NCBI RefSeq assembly: GCF_038595065.1
Contig: NZ_CP152003.1
Location: forward strand, 3,266,001-3,330,000
Direction of reading: 5' to 3'
Source: Sutcliffiella sp. FSL R7-0096
GTDB lineage: Bacteria > Bacillota > Bacilli > Bacillales > Bacillaceae_I
Length of the DNA: 64,000 nt
A program made the position numbers and the translations under genes. Positions within the stretch are counted from its first letter, which is position 1, and every line of letters begins with the position of its first letter. This document shows, piece after piece, positions 40,300 to 50,439 of the stretch. The notes beneath the pieces were generated by a model that did not search any database, had not been told where the DNA came from, and saw nothing but the letters and a program-made list of their open reading frames with translations.

Positions 40300-41001
40300 T
40301 TAAGCGTTTTTTAGCTCGCTTAGCATATTTTCAATCAACATGGATGAATGCAATGCCGCCTTGCTTAGGAACTGATCAAAGCTGATGTTCGACTCTTTTC
40401 CAGCGATATCCGATAATGCACGGATGACCACAAACGGCACCTCAAAGGAATGACAAACCTGGGCAATCGCCGCTGCTTCCATTTCCGCAGCCTGCAACTC
40501 AGGCATTTTTTCACGAACCGCTTCTACACGCACCGGATCGTTCATGAAGGAATCGCCTGTAGCGATCAGTCCTTCCACCACCTGCATGCCGCTTACGTTT
40601 TCAGCAGCTTTTTTTGCCACTGCCATAAGTTTCGCATCCGCTTCGAATGCTGCCGGCAAGCCAGGAACTTGTCCATACTCATATCCAAATGCCGTCACGT
40701 CCACATCATGATGACGAACTTCTGTTGAAATGACCACATCTCCAACATTTAAGCTTGGAGAGAATCCGCCCGCAGAACCAGTATTGATGACCGCTTCTGG
40801 TTTGAAACGCTCTAAAAGCAACGCAGTACTAAGTGCCGCATTCACTTTCCCGATTCCTGACTTGGAAAGGATGACATCCACTCCGTTCAATGTTCCAGTA
40901 TAATATTCACAACCTGCTATCGTTGTCGTTTCCATGCCTTCTATTTTCTCACGCATGATGGTTACTTCTTCCTCCATTGCTCCGATGATTGCTACTTTCA
41001 T
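40300..41001 (-). CDS. mtnN: MTA/SAH nucleosidase
   Basis: A 233-residue nucleosidase (also called pfs) that splits adenine from S-adenosylhomocysteine and methylthioadenosine. Start [13 protein letters not shown], with [16 protein letters not shown] and the catalytic aspartate in ALSDIAG. AGAGGGA lies 8 bases before ATG 41001. It feeds homocysteine precursors to MccA. Confidence 0.96.
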   Translation of the reverse strand: MKVAIIGAMEEEVTIMREKIEGMETTTIAGCEYYTGTLNGVDVILSKSGIGKVNAALSTALLLERFKPEAVINTGSAGGFSPSLNVGDVVISTEVRHHDVDVTAFGYEYGQVPGLPAAFEADAKLMAVAKKAAENVSGMQVVEGLIATGDSFMNDPVRVEAVREKMPELQAAEMEAAAIAQVCHSFEVPFVVIRALSDIAGKESNISFDQFLSKAALHSSMLIENMLSELKNA

Positions 41002-41078
41002 TACGAAAATCCCTCTTTTCATATTATTAGCGGATGGGCTACTCACTTCTGAAAAGAGAGAAATTACTTGCCCACCTG

Positions 41079-41720
41079 CTATTGTTTGATCGCTTCCATT
41101 ACCCAGACAAAATGATTAAAACGCTGGAACTCCACCTTAAAACCATGTTTTTCAAAAATTTCGGTGAGGACGCCCATCGTTGTATAGTATTCCGTTCTTA
41201 AATCCTTCGCCAAATTCAGAAACGTATGCTTTTCTGCCTGTTCAATTGTCGCTCTGTACGCCTCCTCATTTTCAAAGACCGTATCAGCAAATACTATTTT
41301 ACCACCTTTATCAAGTAACTTTCCATAGTGCGCCACCGCTTCTTCCTTTTCTTCATCTGTCAAATGATGAAACGCATAGGTGCTGACAATGGATCGGATC
41401 GATTCCGGTGGTGCAGGGAAACTTAAAAAGTCCCCGTCTTCAATGCTGACTGTCTGTGGCAGCTTTTCCGATGCCTTCTCCCGCATTGTTTTGGAAGGTT
41501 CAATAGCATAGACTTTATGTCCTTCTTTCAGCAGCTCGGCAGTTAGATTCCCTGTACCAACTCCGAACTCCACGACAGGACTCAGTGCCTTTGCCGCCAC
41601 ATCCTTTAATATATCCTCATATCCACGGAAGACCTCTGCATATTCCTGATCTTTCCCGCTTACCGTAGCATCATAATAGTTTGCCCAATCATTAAACAGT
41701 TCGACGAATTCACGCCCCAT
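41079..41720 (-). CDS. yrrT: YrrT, putative AdoMet-dependent methyltransferase
   Basis: A 213-residue class I methyltransferase with [15 protein letters not shown] and DGDFLSF. First gene of yrrT-mtnN-mccA-mccB, the operon that turns methionine-derived sulfur into cysteine in B. subtilis. Its acceptor substrate is unknown; it could supply S-adenosylhomocysteine. Confidence 0.88.
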   Translation of the reverse strand: MGREFVELFNDWANYYDATVSGKDQEYAEVFRGYEDILKDVAAKALSPVVEFGVGTGNLTAELLKEGHKVYAIEPSKTMREKASEKLPQTVSIEDGDFLSFPAPPESIRSIVSTYAFHHLTDEEKEEAVAHYGKLLDKGGKIVFADTVFENEEAYRATIEQAEKHTFLNLAKDLRTEYYTTMGVLTEIFEKHGFKVEFQRFNHFVWVMEAIKQ

Positions 41721-41748
41721 TGATGATCACTCCACCTATTCCAATAAT

Positions 41749-41772
41749 TTATATAATTCCTATGAGTATAGT
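41749..41772 (-). promoter_or_regulatory. CymR-like operator candidate upstream of yrrT
   Basis: On the minus strand the segment reads ATACTCATAGGAATTATATA, containing the GGAATTAT core that resembles the B. subtilis CymR box, about 35 bases before yrrT. CymR represses this operon in B. subtilis when cysteine is ample. The match is by eye only. Confidence 0.4.
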
Positions 41773-41935
41773 ATGTTTTAAAAAAATTACTGTTCTCAAT
41801 CTATCACATCTTTCTATTTTCTTCAATGAAAATGTTTGGTACGATGTACACAGAAAGCTGATAATAGGAGGATGGGAACGTTTACAATCATTCTGATTTT
41901 TCTGTAAAATAAAGCCGACGAAAGGACTAGGAATT

Positions 41936-42145
41936 ATGAATTTTGAATTTAGTTTGTTGGAAGATAAAGTGGAGTTTTTTGAAGCACTTGACTTGAAAAC
42001 ATTGGAAAAGAAAATAAACGAACAAATCGACCACAATCGTGCCATTATGTTGGGCGTACATTCTGTGTCCCATCAGATGCATGTGGATGAGGAAGGTAGA
42101 CGTTTTTATAGTGCAGTGGTGCATTTTAGGTTGAAAGGGAAATGA
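41936..42145 (+). CDS. yrzA: YrzA family protein (DUF2536)
   Basis: A 69-residue protein (MNFEFSLLEDKVEFFEALDL) matching the YrzA/DUF2536 family found beside yrrT in bacilli. Predicted alpha-helix then beta-strands, no known function. Divergent from yrrT and followed by a terminator. Confidence 0.8.
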   Translation: MNFEFSLLEDKVEFFEALDLKTLEKKINEQIDHNRAIMLGVHSVSHQMHVDEEGRRFYSAVVHFRLKGK

Positions 42146-42160
42146 TTCTGATTAGTGGAG

Positions 42161-42187
42161 AACGCTCGGGAGGGGGCGTTTTTTTGC
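42161..42187 (+). terminator. yrzA terminator
   Basis: AACGCTC pairs with GGGCGTT (one G-U pair) around a short loop, followed by seven T. Confidence 0.75.
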
Positions 42188-42189
42188 TT

Positions 42190-43152
42190 TTACGATAAAA
42201 AGTATCTCCTGCCTTTATAGTCTCCTTCAAATCTGAGGTTTAACGATGATAAGTATTTAGAAGTAGCTGTTCTTGTCGGTAGTTGAAGGAACCAGCGTAT
42301 TCCCTTATTAGTGATGACTTCTCCAATCAATAGTTTATGATCAGAAAGTGCATCAAGATGAGTGATCTTAGAGCACGCTCCACATTCTAGACAATACCAT
42401 CTCGTTCTCTTTTTACGCATCGGGGTACATTTACAAGTAGTACATATCACTCCAGGTATTAACTCATGGGTCTGCATCTTATAATACCCAAGGAAATTAA
42501 ACTTATCGGGAGTATGCTTTTTGATCATTAGTTTGCAGAGTTTAAGAAGTTCTTTCATACTCAAATGTTCAATAAAATGATTATCGTCCATTTCTCTTAT
42601 TCTTTTTGGTAAGTTTGTATGAAAAGTGACTTTCTTTCGAATGGAGGGTGTTGTCTTAATGAGCGTGGCATTTGTATGGGTTAAAGCTATAAGACTTGAG
42701 ATCGGGATCGGGGGAAAGTTATGCTTTTCAAACCAAAGTGCAAGCTGATGACTTTGCCGTGCCATTTGAGAAATGGGATCACTTAGCTTTTCTATGCCAC
42801 CATTATCGGGCAAATGTCGTAAAAGTTGATTTGCTGGTTCATCAAACTCCAAAACACCATTTATATATTTTGAATCGACAATAATACAATGGGTTTGCGA
42901 AAGAAGCACTGTATCCATCTGAAAAAACCTACCTTTTGGATCTTCAAGCCTTAAACTATTAAGAATTAAATATTTGTCATCAGGCAAAAAGGTTAAAAAG
43001 TAATCCATGGCCTCCTCACCTTTATGGCCATAGAACAACCTACCATTTTCTTTTTCCATTATTGGAAATTTAGGATGGTTTTTTGGGACTCTTCGCATTC
43101 CAGCCTCATGGGCTAAAAGCCTACGGGACTTTTCTCTCTGCTTTTTGATCAT
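42190..43152 (-). CDS. NERD-domain protein with C-terminal zinc ribbon
   Basis: A 320-residue protein. The nuclease-related domain covers about residues 35-150 (GHKGEEAMDYFL at the start, the core QMDTVLL then HCIIVDSKYI, where D and K match the nuclease-like site). A C-terminal zinc ribbon follows (CTTCKC and CLECG). NERD proteins are thought to act on DNA, but biological roles are poorly known. AGGAGG precedes the ATG. It interrupts the otherwise conserved yrr order, so it may be a later arrival. Confidence 0.82.
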   Translation of the reverse strand: MIKKQREKSRRLLAHEAGMRRVPKNHPKFPIMEKENGRLFYGHKGEEAMDYFLTFLPDDKYLILNSLRLEDPKGRFFQMDTVLLSQTHCIIVDSKYINGVLEFDEPANQLLRHLPDNGGIEKLSDPISQMARQSHQLALWFEKHNFPPIPISSLIALTHTNATLIKTTPSIRKKVTFHTNLPKRIREMDDNHFIEHLSMKELLKLCKLMIKKHTPDKFNFLGYYKMQTHELIPGVICTTCKCTPMRKKRTRWYCLECGACSKITHLDALSDHKLLIGEVITNKGIRWFLQLPTRTATSKYLSSLNLRFEGDYKGRRYFLS

Positions 43153-43257
43153 TTTGTACCTCCTTTTTATGACCTTTAAAAGTATTCTCTTCCTCCCACT
43201 TGATTTCCTGCTATTAAGTAAGCTATTTTATAGCATTTTTAGCATGAGGAGTTTCAA

Positions 43258-43403
43258 ATTTTCCTCGTGTGGATGTCTTATTTTCCAAACTCTCATTTTT
43301 ATTTTCCGTTATCCTAATTTACGAGTCATTACATACAATTTTCTTTCCGTTAATTAAAAATACGAGCAGTTACGCAACATTTACGAGCCGTTCGACAAAA
43401 TAC
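43258..43403. repeat. Degenerate ~21-bp-period array
   Basis: ATTTTCC starts at 43258, 43280 and 43301, and ACGAG at 43321, 43362 and 43383, giving steps of 22, 21, 20, 41 and 21. It resembles the array at 13.4 kb in period but uses other cores. The rest of the 43153-43491 gap holds no gene. Confidence 0.5.
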
Positions 43404-43435
43404 CGCAGGTTCCAACACTCAGCACACCCCCTGAA

Positions 43436-43465
43436 ATAAAAAAGACCCACCCCAAGGGATAGGTC
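43436..43465 (-). terminator. yrrS terminator
   Basis: Minus strand: GACCTATCC pairs with GGTGGGTC-type arm (two G-U pairs) and is followed by TTTTTT. It lies 27 bases past the yrrS stop. Confidence 0.7.
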
Positions 43466-43491
43466 CACCACCATGATATTCTATATTTTCA

Positions 43492-44187
43492 TTACAACGA
43501 CTTAACCTGCTCCACCTTCGTTGGCTTCCAACCTTTGTTGGTCACCCACTCCAAGTAAATTTTGAAGTTTTCACCGGTGGATTTGTTTTTAATCGAGGCT
43601 ACAGCTAGGTGCTCGCTGCCGCCATTACCTAAGAAGTACAATGTATAGTCCCCACTGTTCAGGCCGGTAGCTGCATGAACGGCATCCAGTTTTTCTTTCC
43701 AGTCGACATGGCCTTCGTCATAGACGGAAGTATGTGGTTCTGACTGAGTCGTGCCGACTGGACCCCAGCCAGGATTTGTCATCGTTTTGATGACGTTAGG
43801 GTCATCGGAGTTTTCGGAAACCTCAGTTTCTGAATCGTCGGCTTCATTCGACTCCTTCTCTTTTTCCTTCTCTTCTTTTTCCTTTTCTTTCTTTGCCTCT
43901 TCGGCTTTCTTGGCTTCCTCAGATTCGGACTTTTCCTCTTCTTCTGAAGGAGCCGCTTCCTCAGAATCTGCTTCGTTCTCTTGTGTTTCGTTTAATTCTT
44001 GTTCTTCTGTTGCCAGCTGGTTTTCGCTGTCTTTTGCTGGATCATTTTTTCCAAAGAACAGAGAGGAAGCGAGAACAATAATAAATATGAATACAACACC
44101 AATCAGGATATTCAAGATCATGTTTGTTTTTTTGCGTTTGGTTGTTCGGCCGTAACGTGAGCCACCTTTGTTAAAGTTTAAAGACAC
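43492..44187 (-). CDS. yrrS: YrrS family membrane protein (DUF1510)
   Basis: A 231-residue protein: basic cytoplasmic N-terminus, one helix (about 24-45), a long Glu/Lys-rich linker (about 55-125) likely disordered or coiled-coil, and a C-terminal globular domain (NPGWGPVGTTQSEPHTSVY then WKEKLDAVHAATGL). It lies downstream of pbpI, as in B. subtilis, where the pair is expressed in the forespore. Confidence 0.85.
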   Translation of the reverse strand: MSLNFNKGGSRYGRTTKRKKTNMILNILIGVVFIFIIVLASSLFFGKNDPAKDSENQLATEEQELNETQENEADSEEAAPSEEEEKSESEEAKKAEEAKKEKEKEEKEKEKESNEADDSETEVSENSDDPNVIKTMTNPGWGPVGTTQSEPHTSVYDEGHVDWKEKLDAVHAATGLNSGDYTLYFLGNGGSEHLAVASIKNKSTGENFKIYLEWVTNKGWKPTKVEQVKSL

Positions 44188-44280
44188 GACAGTCCCTCCT
44201 AGTCAAAGCCATATATAGTATAATTACAATAGTTTATTGTACCATCAATACTATAAAAAGCACAGTGAAAAGGATTGGTA

Positions 44281-46056
44281 TTATCGTTCCGGGTTTTCCA
44301 GATTGTACAGCTGTTGTACCATCTCCACATAGACTGATGAGACATTGTTCTCATCCAGCACGTCCAACTCTACCATCACCATGGCATATTTAGGGCTTTG
44401 GATGGGAAAATATCCTGCGAACCACCTGTTCAACAGTTCCCTGTCTCCCTCCGTAAGCTTTCCTGTCTGGGCAGTACCGCTTTTTCCGGCTACCTCATAA
44501 GGTAAGTCCCTCATCCTCCAGCCCGTGCCCGTATCTGCTGCTACCACTTCTCTCAGAAGATGTTGGAGCTGCATAATCGTATAAGGGGATAGCTTGTCTA
44601 CCTTTCTGTCATGCTCTGGAAAAGTGTAGAGTGATGTACCGTTTTTATAGAGGATGTCACTGACCAGCTTCACTTCTTTTGACTTTCCTCCCCGGGCAAT
44701 GGTCGCCATCATATTGGCAATGGCAAGTGGTGTCACCTTCACGTCCTTTTGACCGATTGAGGTTTGGGCCACTGCGAGCGGGACACTTTTTTCCTTATCA
44801 TCTGTCCAGATGATGTTCTCCTTTTCAGAAGGGATTTGTGTGAAATCTTCAAAGCCGAACATATCTCCATGCCAACCGACTGTCCCTGTCAGCCCCAAAA
44901 TTTCTGCGTACCTGTCCAACACATCCCGGTCTTTTGCCATCAGCTGTTTTCCAATTTCCCCAAAAGTATAATTGCAGCTTTGTGCGAAACTTGTTTCGAG
45001 ATCAAGTGTACCCATCCGTTTCTTTTCATCCTCTAGAAGGTTTCCCCTAATATCTAAATCACAATTATACGCCATCTCTTTATCTACCATATTTTCTTCG
45101 ATCGCAGCTGCTGTTACGACCGTTTTGAAAACAGATCCGGGAAAATGAGGCTCTAGCATCAAATTATGGGCACCCGGACCTTTAATAGGGTTTTCGGGAT
45201 CCGCGGCAGGTCTAGAGGCCATGGCTACCACTTCATTTGTAGCAATGTCTATAACAACCAAACCACCCTTTTTCACCTGGTAGTCATCTAACACTTTTTC
45301 CGCCATCTGTTGGACATTTTTATCAAGGGTTGTCTTCACAGATAGAGGATAATAGGGGTTCGACGGTGACATATACCGAACATCGATACCAAACAGTGGA
45401 CCACCAAAGCGATCTACATGATATAGAAGTTTGGTGGACCCTTCCGGAAGGATGATTTCATCAAAAGCCTGCTCCAAACCAGAAACCCCGATTGGTGTGT
45501 GTGGAGAGTAATTTTCTTTTGACACCTTATCAGGATACCGCTTCAAAAACGTGTCTGCATCTTCTCCGGTCATACCTATTACGTGCTCAGCGATATTATC
45601 CTCGAGTTTGAACTGACGATACAACGCAACCACGCCTGGATAGTCGAGATCATTAATCTTCTCCATCTTCTCTTCCGTCAGGCTTTCTGAAAGCACTACC
45701 GGCTTCTCAGCATCCGCAAGCAAACGATCAATTTCATTGGGGCTCATTCCGAGAATGCGTCCAAGTTCATCCTTAGGCCAATCAAGTCCGTTTAAAAAAG
45801 GAAACAAAATGACACTTGGGAAATAGTCGTGAGTTAGCGGTAACCCATTTCGGTCAATGAACCTGCCACGCCCTTCATCAATGACGAGGGATTGTGTCCG
45901 TTGCTTGACACTCGCTTCGATAAGGTTAATATGGTCTTTTGTAAAGGATTCGGTGCTGATTAGCTGCACTTGAACAAGCCTGCCGATTAGCAGGCTTAAC
46001 AGCAGGATCACACAGATTCCAAGTTTGTTGATTCTCCCTCTGATTAACCGTTGCAT
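44281..46056 (-). CDS. pbpI: Class B penicillin-binding protein PbpI (YrrR)
   Basis: A 591-residue transpeptidase. One N-terminal membrane helix (about 13-31), a pedestal domain, then the transpeptidase with SVFK (SxxK), SCN (SxN) and KSGT (KTG box). Context between greA and yrrS identifies PbpI. The start is ATG 46056; GAGGTG, its ribosome site, lies inside a hairpin that looks like a terminator (46057-46090), so translation or transcription may be limited. Confidence 0.9.
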   Translation of the reverse strand: MQRLIRGRINKLGICVILLLSLLIGRLVQVQLISTESFTKDHINLIEASVKQRTQSLVIDEGRGRFIDRNGLPLTHDYFPSVILFPFLNGLDWPKDELGRILGMSPNEIDRLLADAEKPVVLSESLTEEKMEKINDLDYPGVVALYRQFKLEDNIAEHVIGMTGEDADTFLKRYPDKVSKENYSPHTPIGVSGLEQAFDEIILPEGSTKLLYHVDRFGGPLFGIDVRYMSPSNPYYPLSVKTTLDKNVQQMAEKVLDDYQVKKGGLVVIDIATNEVVAMASRPAADPENPIKGPGAHNLMLEPHFPGSVFKTVVTAAAIEENMVDKEMAYNCDLDIRGNLLEDEKKRMGTLDLETSFAQSCNYTFGEIGKQLMAKDRDVLDRYAEILGLTGTVGWHGDMFGFEDFTQIPSEKENIIWTDDKEKSVPLAVAQTSIGQKDVKVTPLAIANMMATIARGGKSKEVKLVSDILYKNGTSLYTFPEHDRKVDKLSPYTIMQLQHLLREVVAADTGTGWRMRDLPYEVAGKSGTAQTGKLTEGDRELLNRWFAGYFPIQSPKYAMVMVELDVLDENNVSSVYVEMVQQLYNLENPER

Positions 46057-46090
46057 AAAAAAACACCTCATCAACATTGTTGACGAGGTG
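46057..46090 (-). promoter_or_regulatory. Terminator-like hairpin that contains the pbpI ribosome site
   Basis: Minus strand: CACCTCGTCAAC, loop AAT, GTTGATGAGGTG, then seven T and directly the pbpI ATG. The 12-pair stem (one G-U pair) hides GAGGTG, and the T-run is the spacer. It can act as terminator, as ribosome-site lock, or both. Confidence 0.75.
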
Positions 46091-46207
46091 CGGTTTTTTT
46101 AATCAAGTAGGCTATTTTCTATAGAAAGTCGATGCTATTGGCTTGTAAGGTTGACCCTTTCTTTAACTTTACAAATTGCACCAACCTTAACGTAAACAGT
46201 CTAAGTC

Positions 46208-46681
46208 TTATTTTACTGAAACGATTTTCACGTTCATTTCTCCGCCTGGAGTTTGAATGGTTACTTCATCGTTTACACGTTTGCCCATAAGGGAGCTTCC
46301 CATTGGGGATTCGTTGGAGATGTTGCCTTCGAATGGATCAGCTTCAGCACTACCAACGATAGTGTAAGTTTCTTCTTCGCCATCTGGAAGCTCAACAAAT
46401 GTTACTGTCTTTCCTAGACCTACTGCATCTGTTTCCTTGTCTTCCTGGATGATTTTTGCGTTACGGACCATTTGCTCAAGAAGCGTGATACGGCCTTCCA
46501 CGAATGCCTGCTCTTCTTTTGCGGAATCGTACTCGGAGTTCTCGGAAAGGTCTCCGAAGCTTCGTGCTATCTTAATACGTTCTACCACTTCTTTACGTCT
46601 TACGGATTTCAGGTTCTCTAATTCTTGTACAAGCTTGTCTTTACCAGCTTGTGTCATTGGATATACTTTCTCTTGTGCCAT
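46208..46681 (-). CDS. greA: Transcription elongation factor GreA
   Basis: A 157-residue GreA. The N-terminal coiled coil (about 10-75) carries the conserved acidic tip ([18 protein letters not shown]), followed by the C-terminal FKBP-like domain ([20 protein letters not shown]). It stimulates RNA cleavage by backtracked RNA polymerase. Confidence 0.97.
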   Translation of the reverse strand: MAQEKVYPMTQAGKDKLVQELENLKSVRRKEVVERIKIARSFGDLSENSEYDSAKEEQAFVEGRITLLEQMVRNAKIIQEDKETDAVGLGKTVTFVELPDGEEETYTIVGSAEADPFEGNISNESPMGSSLMGKRVNDEVTIQTPGGEMNVKIVSVK

Positions 46682-46765
46682 GACTATTCACTCCTTCAAG
46701 TAATTGCATTCCCCAATTTACGTGTATCAATATGACAACTTCGTCAAAAGCCTATGTAAATGTGG

Positions 46766-46796
46766 AAAAAGATGTACCCATTTAATGGAATACATC
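46766..46796 (-). terminator. udk terminator
   Basis: Minus strand: GATGTA-CCATT pairs with AATGG-TACATC with one internal mismatch, then TTTTT. It lies between udk and greA. Confidence 0.75.
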
Positions 46797-46842
46797 GTCG
46801 TCCCTTCCACAATTGGAAAATTCTCTAGCTTCTCATATGTTA

Positions 46843-47478
46843 TTACAAAATCTCTTTTTGTTCAAGAATTGTTTGAATTTTTGTTACCATCAAGTCGATG
46901 GCAACGTGGTTTTGTCCACCTTCAGGGATAATAATATCTGCATATCTCTTCGTCGGTTCGATGAATTGGTTATGCATCGGTCGGACTACGGTTACATATT
47001 GTTCGATGACAGAATCAATGGTACGTCCACGTTCCTTGATGTCTCGAAGCATGCGGCGGATGATGCGGATGTCGGCATCTGTATCCACAAAAAGCTTTAT
47101 ATCCATTAAGTTACGCAAACGCTCGTCTTCTAATACCAAAATTCCCTCTACAATAATTACATCCTTCGGTTCTACTTCTATCACCTGGGAGGATCTTGTA
47201 TGAAGTGTGTAGTCATATACCGGCTTTTTCACGGTATCATATTGTAATAAGTTCTCAATGTGCTCAATCAACAGATCGTTGTCGAATGCAAGCGGATGAT
47301 CATAGTTGGTTTTCAATCTCTCTTCCATTGGTACATCTGCTTGATCCTTGTAATAGTAATCCTGTTCTAGCATCAGGATGGATTTCTCTGTAAAATGGTC
47401 AAAAATTGCTTTCGTTACACTAGTTTTTCCTGAGCCAGAACCTCCGGCCACCCCGATTACGATCGGTTTCTTCCCCAT
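46843..47478 (-). CDS. udk: Uridine kinase
   Basis: A 211-residue kinase of the pyrimidine salvage route, phosphorylating uridine and cytidine. P-loop [13 protein letters not shown] near the N-terminus, EQDYYYKDQ and DHPLAFD are family motifs. It lies 4 bases after trhP2. Confidence 0.97.
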   Translation of the reverse strand: MGKKPIVIGVAGGSGSGKTSVTKAIFDHFTEKSILMLEQDYYYKDQADVPMEERLKTNYDHPLAFDNDLLIEHIENLLQYDTVKKPVYDYTLHTRSSQVIEVEPKDVIIVEGILVLEDERLRNLMDIKLFVDTDADIRIIRRMLRDIKERGRTIDSVIEQYVTVVRPMHNQFIEPTKRYADIIIPEGGQNHVAIDLMVTKIQTILEQKEIL

Positions 47479-47482
47479 TTCC

Positions 47483-48754
47483 TTACTGCCCCTTTCGCAT
47501 CATGTTATTTGGATAGACCGGTTTTTCCACTCTGAACTTCACGATCTGCAATGGGTGACGGGCCGCATCTAATTCATTACCCTTTTCATCCCATATTCTC
47601 TCTATCTTCTGGGTGAAGTTATCCATTTCAGGTCCGAAAAATTCGACCTCTTCCCCAGGCTTGAAATAGTTTCGTTGTTGCAACGTTACCATTTTCGTTT
47701 CCGCGTCATAGTCAAGTACCTGTCCCACAAAGTCAAAGGCAGTCTTCTTGCTATGGTTACCAAACATCTGCTCTTTATACCCTGGAACACCTTCAAAGAA
47801 CGCAGGCGCCGTTTCACGGTTTGCACATTTATCAAGTTCTTCTAGCCATTCTTGTTGGATGACAAAGTTCTCTGGGTCTGCACAATATGCATCAATCACT
47901 TTGCGGTACACACTCACGACTGTAGCCACGTAGTGAATGGATTTCATACGCCCTTCAATTTTCAAGCTGTCAATTCCAAGCTCTATCATTCTTGGAATGG
48001 ATTCAATCAACTTCAAATCCTTAGGACTCATAGCGAATGGGGCATCGTTTTCAGCAAACAATGCTTTCTCTTCTCCGTCTTTCAGCTCATACAAATCGTA
48101 ATCCCAACGGCAGGACTGGCAACAACCTCCTCGGTTAGAGTCACGTGCTGTCATATGATTACTTAGCGTACAACGTCCGGAATAGGCGATACACATAGCA
48201 CCGTGGATGAACGTTTCAATCTCGATGTCCACCTTTTCTTTCATTTCACGGATCTCCTCCGCACTTGTCTCACGAGCAAGCACGACACGCTCCAATCCTT
48301 CCTCTTTCCAGAACTGGACAGCTTTCCAGTTGGACAAGGATTGCTGAGTGCTAAGGTGTACTTCAAGCTTAGGAGCCACTCTGCGGCAGGTTTCAATAAT
48401 AAGCGGGTCTGCAACGATGATACCATGGACCCCAGCTTTTTCGATCCCGATCAGATACTCATCCAGGCCATCCATGTTTTCGTTATGGGCGAATATATTA
48501 GTAGTAACGTATATTCTTGCCCCAAATCTTTCCGCAAACTGTACCCCTTCCGCCATTTCCTCAAAAGTGAAGTTGCCGGCGTTGGAGCGCAGTCCATATT
48601 CCTGTCCACCGATGAAAACGGCGTCTGCCCCATACTGGACAGCAATTTTCAGTTTTTCGAGATTACCTGCAGGTGCAAGTAATTCGGGCTTTTTTACAAT
48701 AACACGCTTGCCATCTACTATTTTTGAAATTTTATCATTCACATAGGTTTTCAT
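47483..48754 (-). CDS. trhP2: tRNA hydroxylation protein P2, U32 peptidase family
   Basis: A 423-residue U32-family protein (YrrO). Cysteines for an iron-sulfur cluster are in [17 protein letters not shown] and the later CANRETA. In B. subtilis TrhP1 and TrhP2 are needed to make 5-hydroxyuridine at tRNA position 34, using prephenate; the old annotation as collagenase or protease is misleading. It follows trhP1. Confidence 0.9.
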   Translation of the reverse strand: MKTYVNDKISKIVDGKRVIVKKPELLAPAGNLEKLKIAVQYGADAVFIGGQEYGLRSNAGNFTFEEMAEGVQFAERFGARIYVTTNIFAHNENMDGLDEYLIGIEKAGVHGIIVADPLIIETCRRVAPKLEVHLSTQQSLSNWKAVQFWKEEGLERVVLARETSAEEIREMKEKVDIEIETFIHGAMCIAYSGRCTLSNHMTARDSNRGGCCQSCRWDYDLYELKDGEEKALFAENDAPFAMSPKDLKLIESIPRMIELGIDSLKIEGRMKSIHYVATVVSVYRKVIDAYCADPENFVIQQEWLEELDKCANRETAPAFFEGVPGYKEQMFGNHSKKTAFDFVGQVLDYDAETKMVTLQQRNYFKPGEEVEFFGPEMDNFTQKIERIWDEKGNELDAARHPLQIVKFRVEKPVYPNNMMRKGQ

Positions 48755-48776
48755 AAAAGGTTACCTCCTTTTCTAC

Positions 48777-49703
48777 TTAATAAACTGTTTCCTTGAAGAA
48801 GAATCCTGTATCCAACCGGCGGTGATCCTGCTGCAGCTCTTCGAGTTCACTTAGAAGATCATCTTTGATTTCTTCATATTGCTCTCTATCTTCCACGCAC
48901 ATATCGATCGCTTTACGGTAGCGTTTGGTCACTTCCACCATATATTCAGGAGTTTGGAGCACCCCATCAATTTTGAAGCTGTCCACTTCTGCATCAATCA
49001 TTTCTTCTAATTCATCGATGATGCACATATCATTCGGACTCATAATATGGGTTCCATTCTCATCTTCATACACAGGATATTTGTTGTTACGTTCTTTATC
49101 GTGGAGAAGCATCGCTCTTTCTTTTCCTTTTTCCACTTCCATTGTTTTTCCTTGGTATTCAAAGTAGTGCCCAATTAGGGAACGCTTAGATTGGAACATA
49201 CAGGTCATGCCATGTACCTGTACTTCTATTTCCACTTCTGCATTTTCTTTGATTTCCACAATGGAATCCATGTTTATTTCCCGGGCCAGAACCGCACGCT
49301 TTGAACCTTTTCTACCCCAATAATTACAGGTATAGTAATTGGTTGCCGTCGTTTCTGTATTCCAGTGTAGCTTCATATCTGGCGCAACTTCCTTCGCAGC
49401 CATCAACACCGCTGGATCCCCAAAGATTACGGCATCTGCATTCGCTTCGTTCAAAAATTGCAGGTAATCGGAGAGTTCTTCCACTTTTTCGTTATGAAAT
49501 AGTGCATTCATAGCCATATAGACCTTTTTGCCCTGAGCATGTGCAAGCGTAATCGCCTCTTTCACTTGATCTCTTCCAAATTCCCCAGCCAGGCGCAGGC
49601 CATAACGTTGTTCGCCGATGACAAATGCATCAGCACCAGCATCCATCAGGTCTTTCATATTTTCCAAATCAATTGGAGTCACTAACAATTCCGGTTTCTT
49701 CAT
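48777..49703 (-). CDS. trhP1: tRNA hydroxylation protein P1, U32 peptidase family
   Basis: A 308-residue U32-family protein (YrrN) that is paralogous to the next gene. It shares EVEVQVHGMTCMFQSKRSL but lacks the second cysteine cluster. Its ATG overlaps the trmR stop (ATGA), so trmR-trhP1-trhP2-udk form one translationally coupled unit. Confidence 0.9.
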   Translation of the reverse strand: MKKPELLVTPIDLENMKDLMDAGADAFVIGEQRYGLRLAGEFGRDQVKEAITLAHAQGKKVYMAMNALFHNEKVEELSDYLQFLNEANADAVIFGDPAVLMAAKEVAPDMKLHWNTETTATNYYTCNYWGRKGSKRAVLAREINMDSIVEIKENAEVEIEVQVHGMTCMFQSKRSLIGHYFEYQGKTMEVEKGKERAMLLHDKERNNKYPVYEDENGTHIMSPNDMCIIDELEEMIDAEVDSFKIDGVLQTPEYMVEVTKRYRKAIDMCVEDREQYEEIKDDLLSELEELQQDHRRLDTGFFFKETVY

Positions 49704-50362
49704 ATTCTTTCACCTCTTTTTTTACTGATGGCAATTCCATCTCCCACAGGCAGGATGGTAGTTATATAATCTGGATGTTCCATCAGCCATCTGTTATAGC
49801 GGTCAATTTTTTTAACGAGATTTCTTATTCTTTTCGGTTCAATGGTTTCCTGGTTCTCTGCAACCAGTCCACGGAACAGTACATTATCAGTAATGATGAC
49901 ACCCATGTCATTCAATAGAGGCTCATACATCGTAAAAAAGCGCTCATACTGACCCTTTGCTGCATCCACAAAAATAAGATCAAAGGGTCCTTGCTGTGCT
50001 ACTTGTGCCTGAACCTCTAGGGCATCCCCAAAAATCAACTCAATACGGTTGGAAAGCCCAGCCTCGGCGATATGCTGCTTCGCTTGTAGGTACCTCTGTT
50101 CATCACGTTCGATTGTTACGATAGTCACACCCGGTATTGCTTGTGCCATACGAATCGCTGAGTATCCAATTGCAGCACCGATTTCAAGGATTCGCTTTGG
50201 TTGCGACAGTCTTAACAGCTGAAGCAGTGTCTCCATACCAACAAGGTCCATAATCGGAACATTATCTGATTGTGCAAGCTTTTCCATCTTTGTAACTAAA
50301 TCGTTTCTGGTGGGGACAAGGGAATCAAGATAAGTAATTACTTTATTTTCATTGGCTTCCAA
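49700..50362 (-). CDS. trmR: tRNA 5-hydroxyuridine O-methyltransferase TrmR
   Basis: A 220-residue O-methyltransferase (YrrM). SAM site RILEIGAAIGYSAIRMA, metal/SAM motif DLIFVDAAKGQY and ITDNVLFRG. It methylates ho5U34 in tRNA to mo5U34, the step after TrhP. TTG start at 50362 with GGAGG 9 bases upstream; the longer open frame runs into a structured repeat. Confidence 0.9.
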   Translation of the reverse strand: MEANENKVITYLDSLVPTRNDLVTKMEKLAQSDNVPIMDLVGMETLLQLLRLSQPKRILEIGAAIGYSAIRMAQAIPGVTIVTIERDEQRYLQAKQHIAEAGLSNRIELIFGDALEVQAQVAQQGPFDLIFVDAAKGQYERFFTMYEPLLNDMGVIITDNVLFRGLVAENQETIEPKRIRNLVKKIDRYNRWLMEHPDYITTILPVGDGIAISKKRGERI

Positions 50363-50439
50363 TCTAGGCAGCCTCCTTCTTCTATTTAAACAAGGGATAG
50401 GAAATATGCAGTTGAACGAATCCCCTTCTAGTTTCAGTG

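Noticed and set aside
42190-43152. NERD protein as part of a phage-defence island
   Set aside because: It stands alone with no other defence genes nearby; the label rests on one domain only.
47483-49703. Secreted collagenase (U32 peptidase name)
   Set aside because: No signal peptides; the trmR-trhP1-trhP2 context points to tRNA hydroxylation.
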